From: JAGXSE01 sp040757295 | GTDB lineage: Bacteria; Bacillota; PH28-bin88 | NCBI GenBank assembly: GCA_040757295.1 | Contig: JBFLXH010000011.1 | Coordinates: forward strand, 1 to 64,000 | Length of the DNA: 64,000 nucleotides | Direction: 5' to 3' | Shown here: piece by piece, positions 1-8,156 of the stretch | How the letters are laid out: every line of letters begins with the position of its first letter | How positions within the stretch are numbered: the stretch's first letter is position 1 | Translations under genes and position numbers: made by a program | The notes under the pieces: generated by a model | Seen by the model: the letters and a program-made list of their open reading frames with translations, nothing else | The model's database searches: none | What the model was told of the DNA's origin: nothing

Positions 1-39
1 GCTTATCAAGCGCTTGTACGGTTTGAAGTAGCTATATTG

Positions 40-146
40 TTATTCCGACCTTTGACCTATACAAATTGCACTTTAACAGCAATTGTGTTGAGGGTCGGGA
101 TAACTATTATTTCGGAATAACATAATTTATCCCGACCTCGGGATAA
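40..146. promoter_or_regulatory. Cluster of five TTATCCCGA-like half-sites upstream of the first TRAP operon
   Basis: The motif TTATyCCGA or its complement occurs at 40-50, 93-103, 111-120, 127-137 and 136-146. The copies at 93-103 and 127-137 form a perfect 11-bp inverted repeat, and the last two overlap. The cluster ends about 100 bp before the TAXI receptor start. This is seen in the sequence; that it is an operator array for an unidentified regulator is inference. It could also be an mRNA hairpin, but the extra half-sites favour protein binding. Confidence 0.45.
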
Positions 147-242
147 TTTGAGAATTTTTAGAATTTACTAAAAAGGGGTGGTTTTATTTTTTTGCAGGGT
201 GGGGTTATTATTCAATTCTAGCTTAAAGGAGGAGGGTTAAGT

Positions 243-1301
243 ATGAAAACCTTTAGAAAAAACCATGGGCTAATAATTTTGCTTGCAGTTATCCTGGTGT
301 TTTCCGTGGCAATGGTGGGGTGCGGGGGAAGCAAACAGCCTGAAACTGGGAAAGAAGCGCCCAAGCCTGAGGAGAAAAAGGTGGAGAAAAAATGGGTATC
401 CATTGCAACCGCTTCAACGGCGGGCGCTTGGTATGTGCTGGGTGGTGGGATGGCCGCAGTAATTACGAAATATGCGCCGAATATCCAGGCTAATGCGGAA
501 ACTGGCGCGGCGACCCTGGAAAACCTGCGTAATCTACAGGAAAAGAAAGTCGATATGGCTTTTGTGATGCCTGATATTACCCACATGGCATACACCGGAA
601 CAGGTGTTTACGAGGGGAAAAAAATTGATAATCTACGGGCTTTGATGGCCAGCTACGGAACAGTGGCCCATTTTATTGCTCCCAAAAACAACCCAATCAA
701 CAGCCTGAAAGACGTTAAGGGGCGCAAATTGGGTGTGGGTGCGCCGGGCAGCGGTACGGAAGTTTTTAATAAAAATGTGCTTTCTAAATACGGTTTTACC
801 TATGACGATATCCAGCAGCAGTTCCTGTCGGTACCGGAGCAGGTAACCGCCATGAAGGACAATAACCTGGATCTGTCGATGTCCCTGATGCCTGTGCCTA
901 CGGGGGCTTTCACGGAGTTTGCCCTGACCAATGGAATGAAGCTAATCCCTATGGATAAAGAGGTTGTCGATAAGCTGGTTGCCGAACTCCCCGGCTGGCT
1001 GCCCCATACTATTAAGGCAGGATCCTATCCTGGCCAGGATCAGGATATTTTGACCATGAATTACCGGGGGACTATTGTGGCCAGGGCGGACATGACTGAA
1101 GAGGATGCCTACCAGATTACCAAAGCAGTTTGGGAGTACAGAGATGAGTGGAAGAATGTTCACGCTGTAGCTGCTGATATGACTTTGGCCACTGCTCTTG
1201 ATGGGATAAGTGTGCCCTTGCACCCAGGGGCAATCAGGTATTACAAGGAAAAAGGGATGTCTATTCCCGCTAATCTGCTGCCTCCGGAGATGAAGAAATA
1301 G
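243..1301 (+). CDS. TAXI-family TRAP transporter solute receptor (lipoprotein)
   Basis: Extracytoplasmic binding protein that captures a carboxylate-like solute for the fused TRAP permease encoded at 2021. The 352-residue product starts with a basic-hydrophobic signal and a lipobox (VGCG, lipid-modified Cys near residue 28), followed by a Lys/Glu/Pro-rich tether. The mature part has the TAXI signature, with TASTAGAWYVLGGGMA near the N-terminus and an LHPGAIRYYKEKG motif at the C-terminus. A strong AAAGGAGGAGG precedes the ATG. The stop overlaps the GTG of the DUF1850 gene. The homologue at 16128 shares the layout, so two related solutes may be taken up. The ligand is not predictable from sequence. 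Confidence 0.9.
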   Translation: MKTFRKNHGLIILLAVILVFSVAMVGCGGSKQPETGKEAPKPEEKKVEKKWVSIATASTAGAWYVLGGGMAAVITKYAPNIQANAETGAATLENLRNLQEKKVDMAFVMPDITHMAYTGTGVYEGKKIDNLRALMASYGTVAHFIAPKNNPINSLKDVKGRKLGVGAPGSGTEVFNKNVLSKYGFTYDDIQQQFLSVPEQVTAMKDNNLDLSMSLMPVPTGAFTEFALTNGMKLIPMDKEVVDKLVAELPGWLPHTIKAGSYPGQDQDILTMNYRGTIVARADMTEEDAYQITKAVWEYRDEWKNVHAVAADMTLATALDGISVPLHPGAIRYYKEKGMSIPANLLPPEMKK

Positions 1302-1855
1302 TGAGCCGGGATGGGTTCACCCAAAACGAATTTGGGCTGGCGCTAAAATTAGGGCTTTTTACGGCTTTGGTTATGATCAGCGTATATTTCCTGTGGCCAA
1401 TCCCTGCTATTGTCCTGGCTGAGAGGGAGACGGGTGATGTTGTCTACCGGCAGGGTACTCAAGCCGGGCGGTGTTTTGAGCTTCGTTTTCTCCACTCTTA
1501 TGAAAAAGGATGGGTAGAGGAGACTTATCAGGTTAGGGATCAACGGAGTTTTGTTTTAACCACCCATCGCTTTCAGGTGTTTTGTTATGATGCCAGAGAC
1601 CAGACATACCCGGGTGATTTCAGCCTTGATCAGGATGGCTTTGCCCGGGTAACCAACATTGCTAAGTCCCGGGAGGTAGTGTTTTCCCACCTTTTGATCA
1701 GGGTAGCGAACACCGTCCCGCAGTTTCTGGAGGCCGAAGGAGCCAGCGTGGCCCTGGGGGAACTGGTACCAGGAGGGTCACTGCTTATTCTCAGAATTGT
1801 ACCGGTTCCCCGGATTGGGGGGAAGCTGCGATCTGCGGCTGAGGCCACTAATTAA
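1301..1855 (+). CDS. DUF1850 domain protein, TAXI-TRAP accessory
   Basis: Small protein with one N-terminal membrane segment (about residues 15-38) and an extracytoplasmic DUF1850 domain containing the family-like FLHSYEKGWVEETYQV stretch. DUF1850 genes commonly sit between TAXI receptor and permease genes, as here; the function is unknown. It starts with GTG overlapping the receptor stop, so translation is probably coupled. The last codons (GAG GCC ACT AAT TAA) are the first bases of a dispersed repeat, so the C-terminus and stop codon seem to come from a repeat insertion. The core domain appears complete. The second TAXI system in the window has no such gene. Confidence 0.75.
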   Translation: MSRDGFTQNEFGLALKLGLFTALVMISVYFLWPIPAIVLAERETGDVVYRQGTQAGRCFELRFLHSYEKGWVEETYQVRDQRSFVLTTHRFQVFCYDARDQTYPGDFSLDQDGFARVTNIAKSREVVFSHLLIRVANTVPQFLEAEGASVALGELVPGGSLLILRIVPVPRIGGKLRSAAEATN

Positions 1856-1984
1856 AATGTGGCCTGAAAGCGAATTTCATGCCCGGCTTCATTGGCTGTA
1901 ATCAAATTTTATTCCTTGCCGAGCATATCCCACCGCTTTAAAGAAGCGTAGGCTTAAGAGCGGGTAGCCATCTGTGATAAAATT
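1841..1984 (+). repeat. Composite repeat: diverged two-hairpin unit (A) plus hairpin module B
   Basis: Positions 1841-1928 are a shortened copy of the 106-bp repeat found elsewhere. Hairpin 1 is GGCCAC 1843-1848 with GTGGCC 1859-1864 and a loop of only 10 bases; hairpin 2 has one mismatch. Positions 1929-1984 are module B, with an imperfect hairpin around CCGCTTTAAAGAAGCG and the tail GTAGCCATCTGTGATAAAA. The same A+B order occurs inverted at 38196-38320. The unit overlaps the end of the DUF1850 gene. Confidence 0.8.
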
Positions 1985-2020
1985 ATTAGCCTCAAAGGGG
2001 GTGATTTTCTGGGGACTAAA

Positions 2021-3886
2021 TTGGTTGCTGGTGTGGGTGTGGCGACGGTTATTGCTTGGGCTATGGGGATATTTCATATTTACACCGCAGGCTTTGGGTT
2101 ATTGACGGCTATGCTGCAAAGAGGGGTTCACCTGACCTTTGCCCTGGTCCTGGTATTTATGCTCTATCCGCTTAAAACAAAATGCCGGTGGGGAAAGGCT
2201 CTTGATGCCTTTTTCCTGGGCTTGGCCTTGTTGGTGGGTTTTTATATGGCATTTTTTGCCTCCCCCGAGAAATTAGCTGAGAGAGCCTTGGTAGGATTTA
2301 GCCCTTTGGATATGGCCATCGGCGCCCTGCTGTTGCTGGTTCTGTTAGAAGCTACCAGGCGGGTATGTGGTAACGGACTGGTCATCATTGCCTTTGTATT
2401 CATGTGTTACGCCTATTTTGGGCGAAACCTGCCTTTATTGCTGGCTCATCGGGGATACGGGTTCACCCAGATCATCGAGCAGCTTGTTTATACTACCGAA
2501 GGGATCTATGGCACTCCCCTGGGGGTATCGGCCACCTTCATCATTTTATTCGTCCTGTTCGGAGCCTTTTTGGAAAAATCTGGCGGAGGGGAATTTTTTG
2601 TTGACATGGCCTATGCCCTGGCGGGTAAGGCCAGGAGCGGCCCTGCGATGACAGCCGTATTGTCCAGTGCAATGATGGGAACAATTTCCGGTTCTGCGGC
2701 CTCCAATGTGGTTACAACCGGCACCTTTACCATTCCCTTGATGAAACGGGTTGGCTACCTTCCTCCGGTTGCCGGGGCAATTGAGGCCGTAGCATCCACC
2801 GGGGGCCAGGTTTTACCGCCGGTGATGGGAGCCGCTGCCTTTATCATGGCAGAGATGCTGGGGATTACCTATGGGCATGTTGCCATTGCGGCAATTTTGC
2901 CAGCTATACTTTATTTCGTTTCGGTAGGTATTATGGTGCACCTGGAGGCGGTTAAAGCAGGGTTGCGGGGACTGCCAAAAGATCAGCTCCCTGCCTTTTG
3001 GGAGGTGTTTAGAAAGGGTTTCTACTACTTGATCCCATTGGCAGTAATTATCTACACTTTGGTAGTTCTGTTTTACACTCCTACCAAGGCTGCTCTTTTG
3101 GCTATCGGCACCACAATCCTAGTCAGCTTTTTCAACCGGGAAAACCGAATGAATTTGCCCCGGGTGCTTAATGCCTTAGAATCAGGCGCAAAGGCCAGCT
3201 TGGTTGTGGCCGCGGCTTGTGCCACAGCGGGGATCATTATCGGTGTAGTAACCCTAACCGGTTTGGGCCTGCGCTTTTCCAATCTTATTGTGACTGCTTC
3301 CGGGGGTTCCCTATTATTAGCCCTTTTGTTGACCGCTGTTACATGTTTGGTTCTGGGAATGGGTCTGCCCACCTCTGCTGCCTATATTATCACGGCAACA
3401 TTGGGGGCGCCTGCCTTGGTCAAGTTGGGGTTAACGCCCATCGCCGCCCATCTGTTTGTGCTGTACTTCGCCTGTATTTCAGCCATTACCCCTCCTGTTG
3501 CCATTGCAGCCTATGCAGCATCCGGAGTGGCTCTGTCACCGCCGATGCAGACTGCTTTCCATGCCAGCAGGCTAGGTATAGCTGCCTTCGTCGTGCCGTT
3601 TATGTTTGCCTATGGACCTGAATTGTTATTAATTGGGGAAACCCAGGCGATTATCAGGGTCATCCTGACAGCGCTTTTAGGGATCTGGCTGTTAGCTGGA
3701 GGGGTACAGGGACATGTTTTCCAGCGGATTAACATTTTGCAAAGGGTAATGTTGCTGGGAGGAGCCCTCTTCTTAATTGAAGCCGGCGGCTACACCGATT
3801 TAATTGGTCTGATTCTTGGCCTTCTAGTGGTAATCCCCCAGTTGTTCCTCGGCAGGTCTGGCAGACCCGGGCTGCCACAAAACTAA
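2021..3886 (+). CDS. TRAP transporter fused permease (4TM/12TM fusion), TAXI system 1
   Basis: Integral membrane permease of a TAXI-type TRAP transporter, using an ion gradient to import the solute delivered by the receptor at 243. The 621-residue product is hydrophobic throughout and joins the small and large TRAP membrane subunits in one chain, as is usual for TAXI systems. The core has the conserved MMGTISGSAASNVVTTGTFT and GGQVLPPVMGAAAFIMAE motifs and the FACISAITPPVAIAAYAASG segment. Start is TTG at 2021 after GGGG at 2011-2014; a slightly upstream start near AAAGGGGG is possible. It is separated from the DUF1850 gene by a repeat unit. Confidence 0.9.
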   Translation: MVAGVGVATVIAWAMGIFHIYTAGFGLLTAMLQRGVHLTFALVLVFMLYPLKTKCRWGKALDAFFLGLALLVGFYMAFFASPEKLAERALVGFSPLDMAIGALLLLVLLEATRRVCGNGLVIIAFVFMCYAYFGRNLPLLLAHRGYGFTQIIEQLVYTTEGIYGTPLGVSATFIILFVLFGAFLEKSGGGEFFVDMAYALAGKARSGPAMTAVLSSAMMGTISGSAASNVVTTGTFTIPLMKRVGYLPPVAGAIEAVASTGGQVLPPVMGAAAFIMAEMLGITYGHVAIAAILPAILYFVSVGIMVHLEAVKAGLRGLPKDQLPAFWEVFRKGFYYLIPLAVIIYTLVVLFYTPTKAALLAIGTTILVSFFNRENRMNLPRVLNALESGAKASLVVAAACATAGIIIGVVTLTGLGLRFSNLIVTASGGSLLLALLLTAVTCLVLGMGLPTSAAYIITATLGAPALVKLGLTPIAAHLFVLYFACISAITPPVAIAAYAASGVALSPPMQTAFHASRLGIAAFVVPFMFAYGPELLLIGETQAIIRVILTALLGIWLLAGGVQGHVFQRINILQRVMLLGGALFLIEAGGYTDLIGLILGLLVVIPQLFLGRSGRPGLPQN

Positions 3887-3991
3887 ACCCAGTATTTTGG
3901 GAAAAACCTGGCAACGGTAGTTTTTTCATCCCGCTGAACTTTGCTATTTGGGCTGGGTGGACAGCAGGATACAGACAGAAAGGAACAGATA

Positions 3992-4972
3992 ATGGGAGAT
4001 AAAAGACTAACTATTCAGCCGATTGCACCTGGGATATTCTGCATCTTAATCCCCGTGCCTTTTGCATTGAAATGGGTCAATTGCTATCTAATTCAGGATA
4101 GCCCCGATTGGGTTTTGGTAGATACCGGTCTTAATACTGAGGAATGCATGGATACTTGGTGGCAGGTTTTCGACCGGTTGGGGATCGGGCCGGGGAATTT
4201 AAGAACGATAGTCATCACCCATTTTCATCCTGATCACTATGGTGCAGCAGGCCGCTTGCAATCCTGGAGCGGGGCCGAGGTTTTGATGTCTGCCACGGAC
4301 TGCCGGGCGGCCTCCTTGGCTTGGAATCAAACGGCCTCCCACCACCAAAGCCATACTGTTTACCTTATGCGAAACGGTGTTCCAGCAGCGCTGGCATCAG
4401 AAGTTGTCGGGATGATGGCCGGTCGCATACCCTGGGTTAAGCCTGAGCCTGAAGGTATCGGTTTGCTGCAGGGAGGCGAAAAAATCAAACTGGGTAGGTC
4501 AGTTTGGACCGTAATGGTCACTCCGGGGCATACCGATGGGCACCTGTGTCTTTATCAACCTGATCAGGCTTGGTTGATCTCCGGGGATCACCTACTTCCT
4601 CATATCACTTCCAATATCAGTCTTTGGCCTGAACGCAACAACAATCCTTTGCAAGACTATCTTTCCTCCCTGGGCCGGATGGAAAAGCTGCGGGTATCGC
4701 TGGTCTTGCCGGCCCACGGGGAAGCCTTTGGTGGATTTCACCAGAGAATTGCCGAGATGCGCGAGCATCACAACCAGCGGTTGCGGTTAATCTTTGAGGA
4801 GGTAAAACAGGGGAAAGACACAGCCTTTGAAGTGATGGGGGCCGTATTTGGCACGGCCCTGTCTTTGAGCGACATCCGCTTTGCTATTGCAGAAACCCTG
4901 GCTCACCTGGAATACCTGGTGCATCAAAACCTGCTGCAGAGGTTTGACGAAGGTTATACCTATTACCGTTAA
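3992..4972 (+). CDS. MBL-fold metallo-hydrolase
   Basis: Metallo-beta-lactamase-fold hydrolase of about 326 residues. The metal-binding THFHPDH motif is visible (His77, His79, Asp81, His82), followed by TPGHTDGHL and SGDHLLPH, which supply further ligands, and a C-terminal helical region like that of LACTB2/glyoxalase-II-type proteins. I chose the ATG at 3992 because AGAAAGGA lies just upstream; an in-frame TTG at 3941 would add 17 unconvincing residues. It lies in the CoA-ester island, so a thioester or lactone hydrolase role is possible, but the substrate is not determinable. A full copy of the 106-bp repeat follows 18 bp after the stop. Confidence 0.85.
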   Translation: MGDKRLTIQPIAPGIFCILIPVPFALKWVNCYLIQDSPDWVLVDTGLNTEECMDTWWQVFDRLGIGPGNLRTIVITHFHPDHYGAAGRLQSWSGAEVLMSATDCRAASLAWNQTASHHQSHTVYLMRNGVPAALASEVVGMMAGRIPWVKPEPEGIGLLQGGEKIKLGRSVWTVMVTPGHTDGHLCLYQPDQAWLISGDHLLPHITSNISLWPERNNNPLQDYLSSLGRMEKLRVSLVLPAHGEAFGGFHQRIAEMREHHNQRLRLIFEEVKQGKDTAFEVMGAVFGTALSLSDIRFAIAETLAHLEYLVHQNLLQRFDEGYTYYR

Positions 4973-4990
4973 GGATAAGTTTCGCCAGGT

Positions 4991-5096
4991 TATAATGAGC
5001 AAGGCCACTAATTATTCATTGATTTACCGTGGCCTCAAAGCGAATTTCATACTCGGCTTCATTATGATAATGCAATTTTATCCCTTGCCGAGTATA
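4991..5096 (+). repeat. 106-bp two-hairpin repeat, full copy (A2)
   Basis: Starts TATAATGAGC and ends GAGTATA. Hairpin 1 is GGCCAC 5003-5008 with GTGGCC 5029-5034; hairpin 2 is ATACTCGGC 5049-5057 with GCCGAGTAT 5087-5095. It is near-identical to copies at 27091, 52343, 60913 and 63302, all the same length and orientation. It lies directly downstream of the MBL gene. Confidence 0.92.
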
Positions 5097-5132
5097 AGCC
5101 AGAGAGCTTAATTCCCTGAGGATATGGGAGGG

Positions 5133-5165
5133 AAAAATGCTAAAACGAACTGCTGCAGCATTTTT
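5133..5165 (+). terminator. Rho-independent terminator-like hairpin
   Basis: AAAAATGCT (5133-5141) pairs with AGCATTTTT (5157-5165) around a 15-base loop and ends in a run of T. It probably ends transcription of the MBL gene and separates it from the downstream catabolic operon. Confidence 0.55.
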
Positions 5166-5320
5166 GCATTAACACTCATGGGCAAATTACCGTTTCTTTT
5201 ACCCCGGCGATAGCTTAATTTTTAAAAGATTGCTGAATGCAAGGCAAAGGAAGCAAATGCAAATTGAGGAACAGGCAACCTTTTTCCCGATCTGGTGGGA
5301 GATAAATACCTAAGGGAGTT

Positions 5321-5388
5321 AGTGAACTGAAGGCTGAGGCGCTGGATCGAGACCTGTGTGCCGGTTGCGGCATGTGGGTGGGGATGTT
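5321..5388 (+). pseudogene. Degenerate fragment resembling a 4Fe-4S N-terminus
   Basis: One frame reads SELKAEALDRDLCAGCGMWV, like the first cluster motif (CxGCGxC) of FrhB/FdhB-type and similar iron-sulfur proteins, but the third Cys is Trp and no following domain is present. There is no plausible start in frame. The rest of the gap 5166-5495 shows nothing else recognisable apart from the AAAGGAGG of the next gene. The resemblance is short, so a chance match is possible. Confidence 0.25.
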
Positions 5389-5495
5389 ATGGTCTCGACC
5401 GGGGACAACAAACTGTGGAGGAGGTGCGCTTTGTAGGATAGTCCTATTCTGTAAACATAAAAGCAATAGAAACAGAAAAAGGAGGTCAAAAACCT

Positions 5496-6923
5496 ATGAG
5501 AACCTTTGATCAATACCTTGAAAAACTGCGGGGCATGCGCCCTAATGTTTATCTTGGAGGAAAACTGATCCCCCGGGATGACCACCAGTTTATGCCCGGC
5601 ATCCATACTATTGGCCTAACCTATAACCTGGTGAATGAGCCGGAATTTGCAGACCTGTTGGTAACTACTTCCCACCTCACTGGAGAAAAGATTAACCGCT
5701 TTAACCACATCCATCAGAATACCGAGGACCTCTTGCAAAAGCAAAAAATGACCCGCCTTTTGTGTCACAAGGCCGGCCGCTGTATCCAGCGCTGCATGGG
5801 GATAGATGCAATGAGTGCCCTCTCGGTGGTGACCAAAGACGCCGATCTGGAACACGGTACCAACTATCATGAGCGCTTCTTAAAATTCCTGCAATATTTT
5901 CAAGAGGAAGACTTGGTAGCCAACTGCGCTCAAACCGATGTCAAAGGGGATCGCAGTCTCCGTCCCTTTGAGCAAAATGACCCTGATCAGTACTTAAGGG
6001 TGGTGGAAAAGCGGGAAGACGGAATTGTGGTTCGGGGGGCCAAGGCCCACAATACCATTGCGCCCTATACGGACGAGATTATTGCAGTTCCTACCAGAGC
6101 AATGACGAAAAACGATAAAGATTATGCGGTGGCCTTTTCCGTTCCGGCTGATACCGAGGGGCTCCACCTGATCAGTGTAGCCCATAACCAGCGCAAGCGA
6201 AAGGAATTTCATGCCCCCATTGAAAACACCGGTGCAGCCCACTCCATTACCGTCTTTGATGATGTGTTTGTACCCTGGGAACGGGTCTTCCTCTGCGGGG
6301 AAACCAAGCAGGCCGGGCAGCTGGCGGCTCTGTTCGCTACCTACCACCGGCACAGCTATACAGGGTGCAAGCCGGCGATGACGGACATCCTGATGGGGAC
6401 CACTGCCCTGGTAGCAGAGTACAACGGCATAGAAAAGGCCTCCCATGTGCGGGATAAGCTGGCCGAGATGATCACTGTTGCTGAACTTGTATATGCAGCC
6501 GGGATCGCTGCCTCTGTCTGCGGGCGGAAAGCGGCTTCCGGCACCTGTGTGCCTGATGTTGTCTATACAAACGTTGCCCGGTATCATGCAGGTGTCAATA
6601 TTTACCATGAGTTTGAAACCCTAGCAGACATCGCCGGGGGGCTGGCTGCCACCCTGCCCCATGAGGAGGATTTCATCAGTCCTGAGACCAAAGACTTCCT
6701 GGAAAAATACATCATGCGGAAGGCTGATGTGCCGCCGGAAAAGGTGCACCGTTGTTACCGGCTAATTGAGAACCTGATTGCTTCGGCGCCGGGGGCGGCA
6801 TCTCAAATCAGCGGTATTCACGGCGGCGGTTCCCCCATTATGGAGAAGATCGCCATCAGGGCCATGTATGATCTGGAGGCCAAGAAAAGGATCGCCAAAT
6901 ACCTGGCGGGTATCGCAGATTAA
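5496..6923 (+). CDS. abfD: 4-hydroxybutyryl-CoA dehydratase / vinylacetyl-CoA isomerase family protein
   Basis: Flavin and [4Fe-4S] enzyme of the HpaB-like fold that dehydrates 4-hydroxybutyryl-CoA to crotonyl-CoA and isomerises vinylacetyl-CoA. The 475-residue length fits the family. The characterised Clostridium aminobutyricum enzyme uses Cys99, Cys103, His292 and Cys299 as cluster ligands; here Cys96 and Cys100 (CIQRC) and His284 and Cys291 (HRHSYTGC) keep the same spacing, followed by Lys292. That argues against a simple aromatic hydroxylase. AAAAAGGAGG precedes the ATG. Genes downstream (thiolase, 3-hydroxyacyl-CoA dehydrogenases, crotonase) complete a path to acetyl-CoA. An alternative substrate of similar 4-hydroxyacyl-CoA type cannot be excluded. 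Confidence 0.88.
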   Translation: MRTFDQYLEKLRGMRPNVYLGGKLIPRDDHQFMPGIHTIGLTYNLVNEPEFADLLVTTSHLTGEKINRFNHIHQNTEDLLQKQKMTRLLCHKAGRCIQRCMGIDAMSALSVVTKDADLEHGTNYHERFLKFLQYFQEEDLVANCAQTDVKGDRSLRPFEQNDPDQYLRVVEKREDGIVVRGAKAHNTIAPYTDEIIAVPTRAMTKNDKDYAVAFSVPADTEGLHLISVAHNQRKRKEFHAPIENTGAAHSITVFDDVFVPWERVFLCGETKQAGQLAALFATYHRHSYTGCKPAMTDILMGTTALVAEYNGIEKASHVRDKLAEMITVAELVYAAGIAASVCGRKAASGTCVPDVVYTNVARYHAGVNIYHEFETLADIAGGLAATLPHEEDFISPETKDFLEKYIMRKADVPPEKVHRCYRLIENLIASAPGAASQISGIHGGGSPIMEKIAIRAMYDLEAKKRIAKYLAGIAD

Positions 6924-6943
6924 CCGGGAAGGGGAGAAAAACC

Positions 6944-8131
6944 GTGAGGGAAGTCTTCATTATCAGCGCAACCAGGACGGCTATCGGAAAGTTTGGTGGT
7001 ACCTTGCGGACAGTTTCATCAAGGGATCTGGCAACAGTAGTTATCCTTGAGTCGTTGCGGAAGGCCGGGCTGGAGCCTAACCAGGTGGAAGAGGTAATCA
7101 TGGGGGAAGCCAGGCAAAGTACCGAAAACGCTAATGTGGCCCGGGTAGCTTCTCTGGCTGCCGGCATTCCGGAGGAAGTGCCGGCCTACACAATCAACCG
7201 CCTATGTGCTTCCGCCATGCAGGCCTTGAACTGCGGCTACCAGCAAATTATGTTGGGAGAAAGCGACATTGTGGTAGTTGGCGGCACGGAGAACATGAGC
7301 CGGTCGCCCCACTACATTCGAAACGGGCGTTTTGGTGATGAAGATCTGCAGTTGATCGATTCCAACCTCGAAGGGGGTTCCCGAGCCCAGCCTGTGGAAA
7401 CCTACGGGCCCAATCTTGGAATGGGTCAGACAGCGGAGAATGTGGCCGAGGAGTTCAACATCAGCCGGGAGGACCAGGATCTTTTCGCCCTCAGAAGCCA
7501 AGAGCTGGCTGCCAGGGCCATAGCGGAAGGAAAATTCCAAGCAGAGATCGTGCCGGTTGAGGTGAGGAGCAAAAAGGGCAGTGTACTGTTTGCCATTGAT
7601 GAATTTCCCCGGCCCGACACTTCCCTGGCCGCCCTGGCCAAACTGAAACCGGCTTTCAAGCCGGGTGGATCGGTTACAGCGGGGAACTCCTGTGGACGCA
7701 ATGACGGCGCCTCAGCTCTGGTATTGATGTCGGGCGATACGGTGCGGGCCCTGGGATGCCAGCCGCTGGCCCGGATTGCCGGGGTAGTTGCCGCCGGGGT
7801 TTCCCCCCGGGTGATGGGCATTGGCCCGGTTCCGGCGGTGCGAAAGGTTTTGGGCAAAACCGGCCTCGCTAATGCTGATATCGACCTGATTGAATTGAAT
7901 GAGGCTTTTGCCTCTCAAGCCCTGGCCGTAATTAGAGAATTGGAGCTTGATCCAAAAAAGGTCAATGTCAATGGAGGCGCTATAGCATTGGGGCATCCCC
8001 TGGGCAGTACGGGTACACGGCTAATTGTCACCCTGCTCCATGAAATGGCCAGACGGCAGGCCCGTTTTGGTTTGGCCACCCTTTGTGTGGGCGGAGGCCA
8101 AGGAATGGCTACTATTGTCGAAAGAGTCTAA
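6944..8131 (+). CDS. Thiolase (acetyl-CoA C-acetyltransferase type)
   Basis: Cleaves acetoacetyl-CoA, or a longer 3-ketoacyl-CoA, with CoA to acetyl-CoA. The 395-residue product has the complete catalytic set: Cys88 in NRLCASAMQAL, His351 in GGAIALGHPLGSTG and Cys381 in CVGGGQG, plus LNEAFASQALAV before the C-terminal domain. It starts with GTG after GGGAAGGGGAG, about 20 bp behind the 4-hydroxybutyryl-CoA dehydratase gene, and is followed 25 bp later by the acyl-CoA synthetase, so all three are probably co-transcribed. A degenerate thiolase fragment also exists at 20253. Chain-length preference is not evident from sequence. Confidence 0.93.
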   Translation: MREVFIISATRTAIGKFGGTLRTVSSRDLATVVILESLRKAGLEPNQVEEVIMGEARQSTENANVARVASLAAGIPEEVPAYTINRLCASAMQALNCGYQQIMLGESDIVVVGGTENMSRSPHYIRNGRFGDEDLQLIDSNLEGGSRAQPVETYGPNLGMGQTAENVAEEFNISREDQDLFALRSQELAARAIAEGKFQAEIVPVEVRSKKGSVLFAIDEFPRPDTSLAALAKLKPAFKPGGSVTAGNSCGRNDGASALVLMSGDTVRALGCQPLARIAGVVAAGVSPRVMGIGPVPAVRKVLGKTGLANADIDLIELNEAFASQALAVIRELELDPKKVNVNGGAIALGHPLGSTGTRLIVTLLHEMARRQARFGLATLCVGGGQGMATIVERV

Positions 8132-8156
8132 AAACCAGCTATTAGGGAGGGGGATT

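Noticed and set aside
8025..8156. Upstream extension of the acyl-CoA synthetase start
   Set aside because: It overlaps the thiolase coding end by over 100 bp, while the ATG at 8157 has an excellent Shine-Dalgarno and family-typical start.
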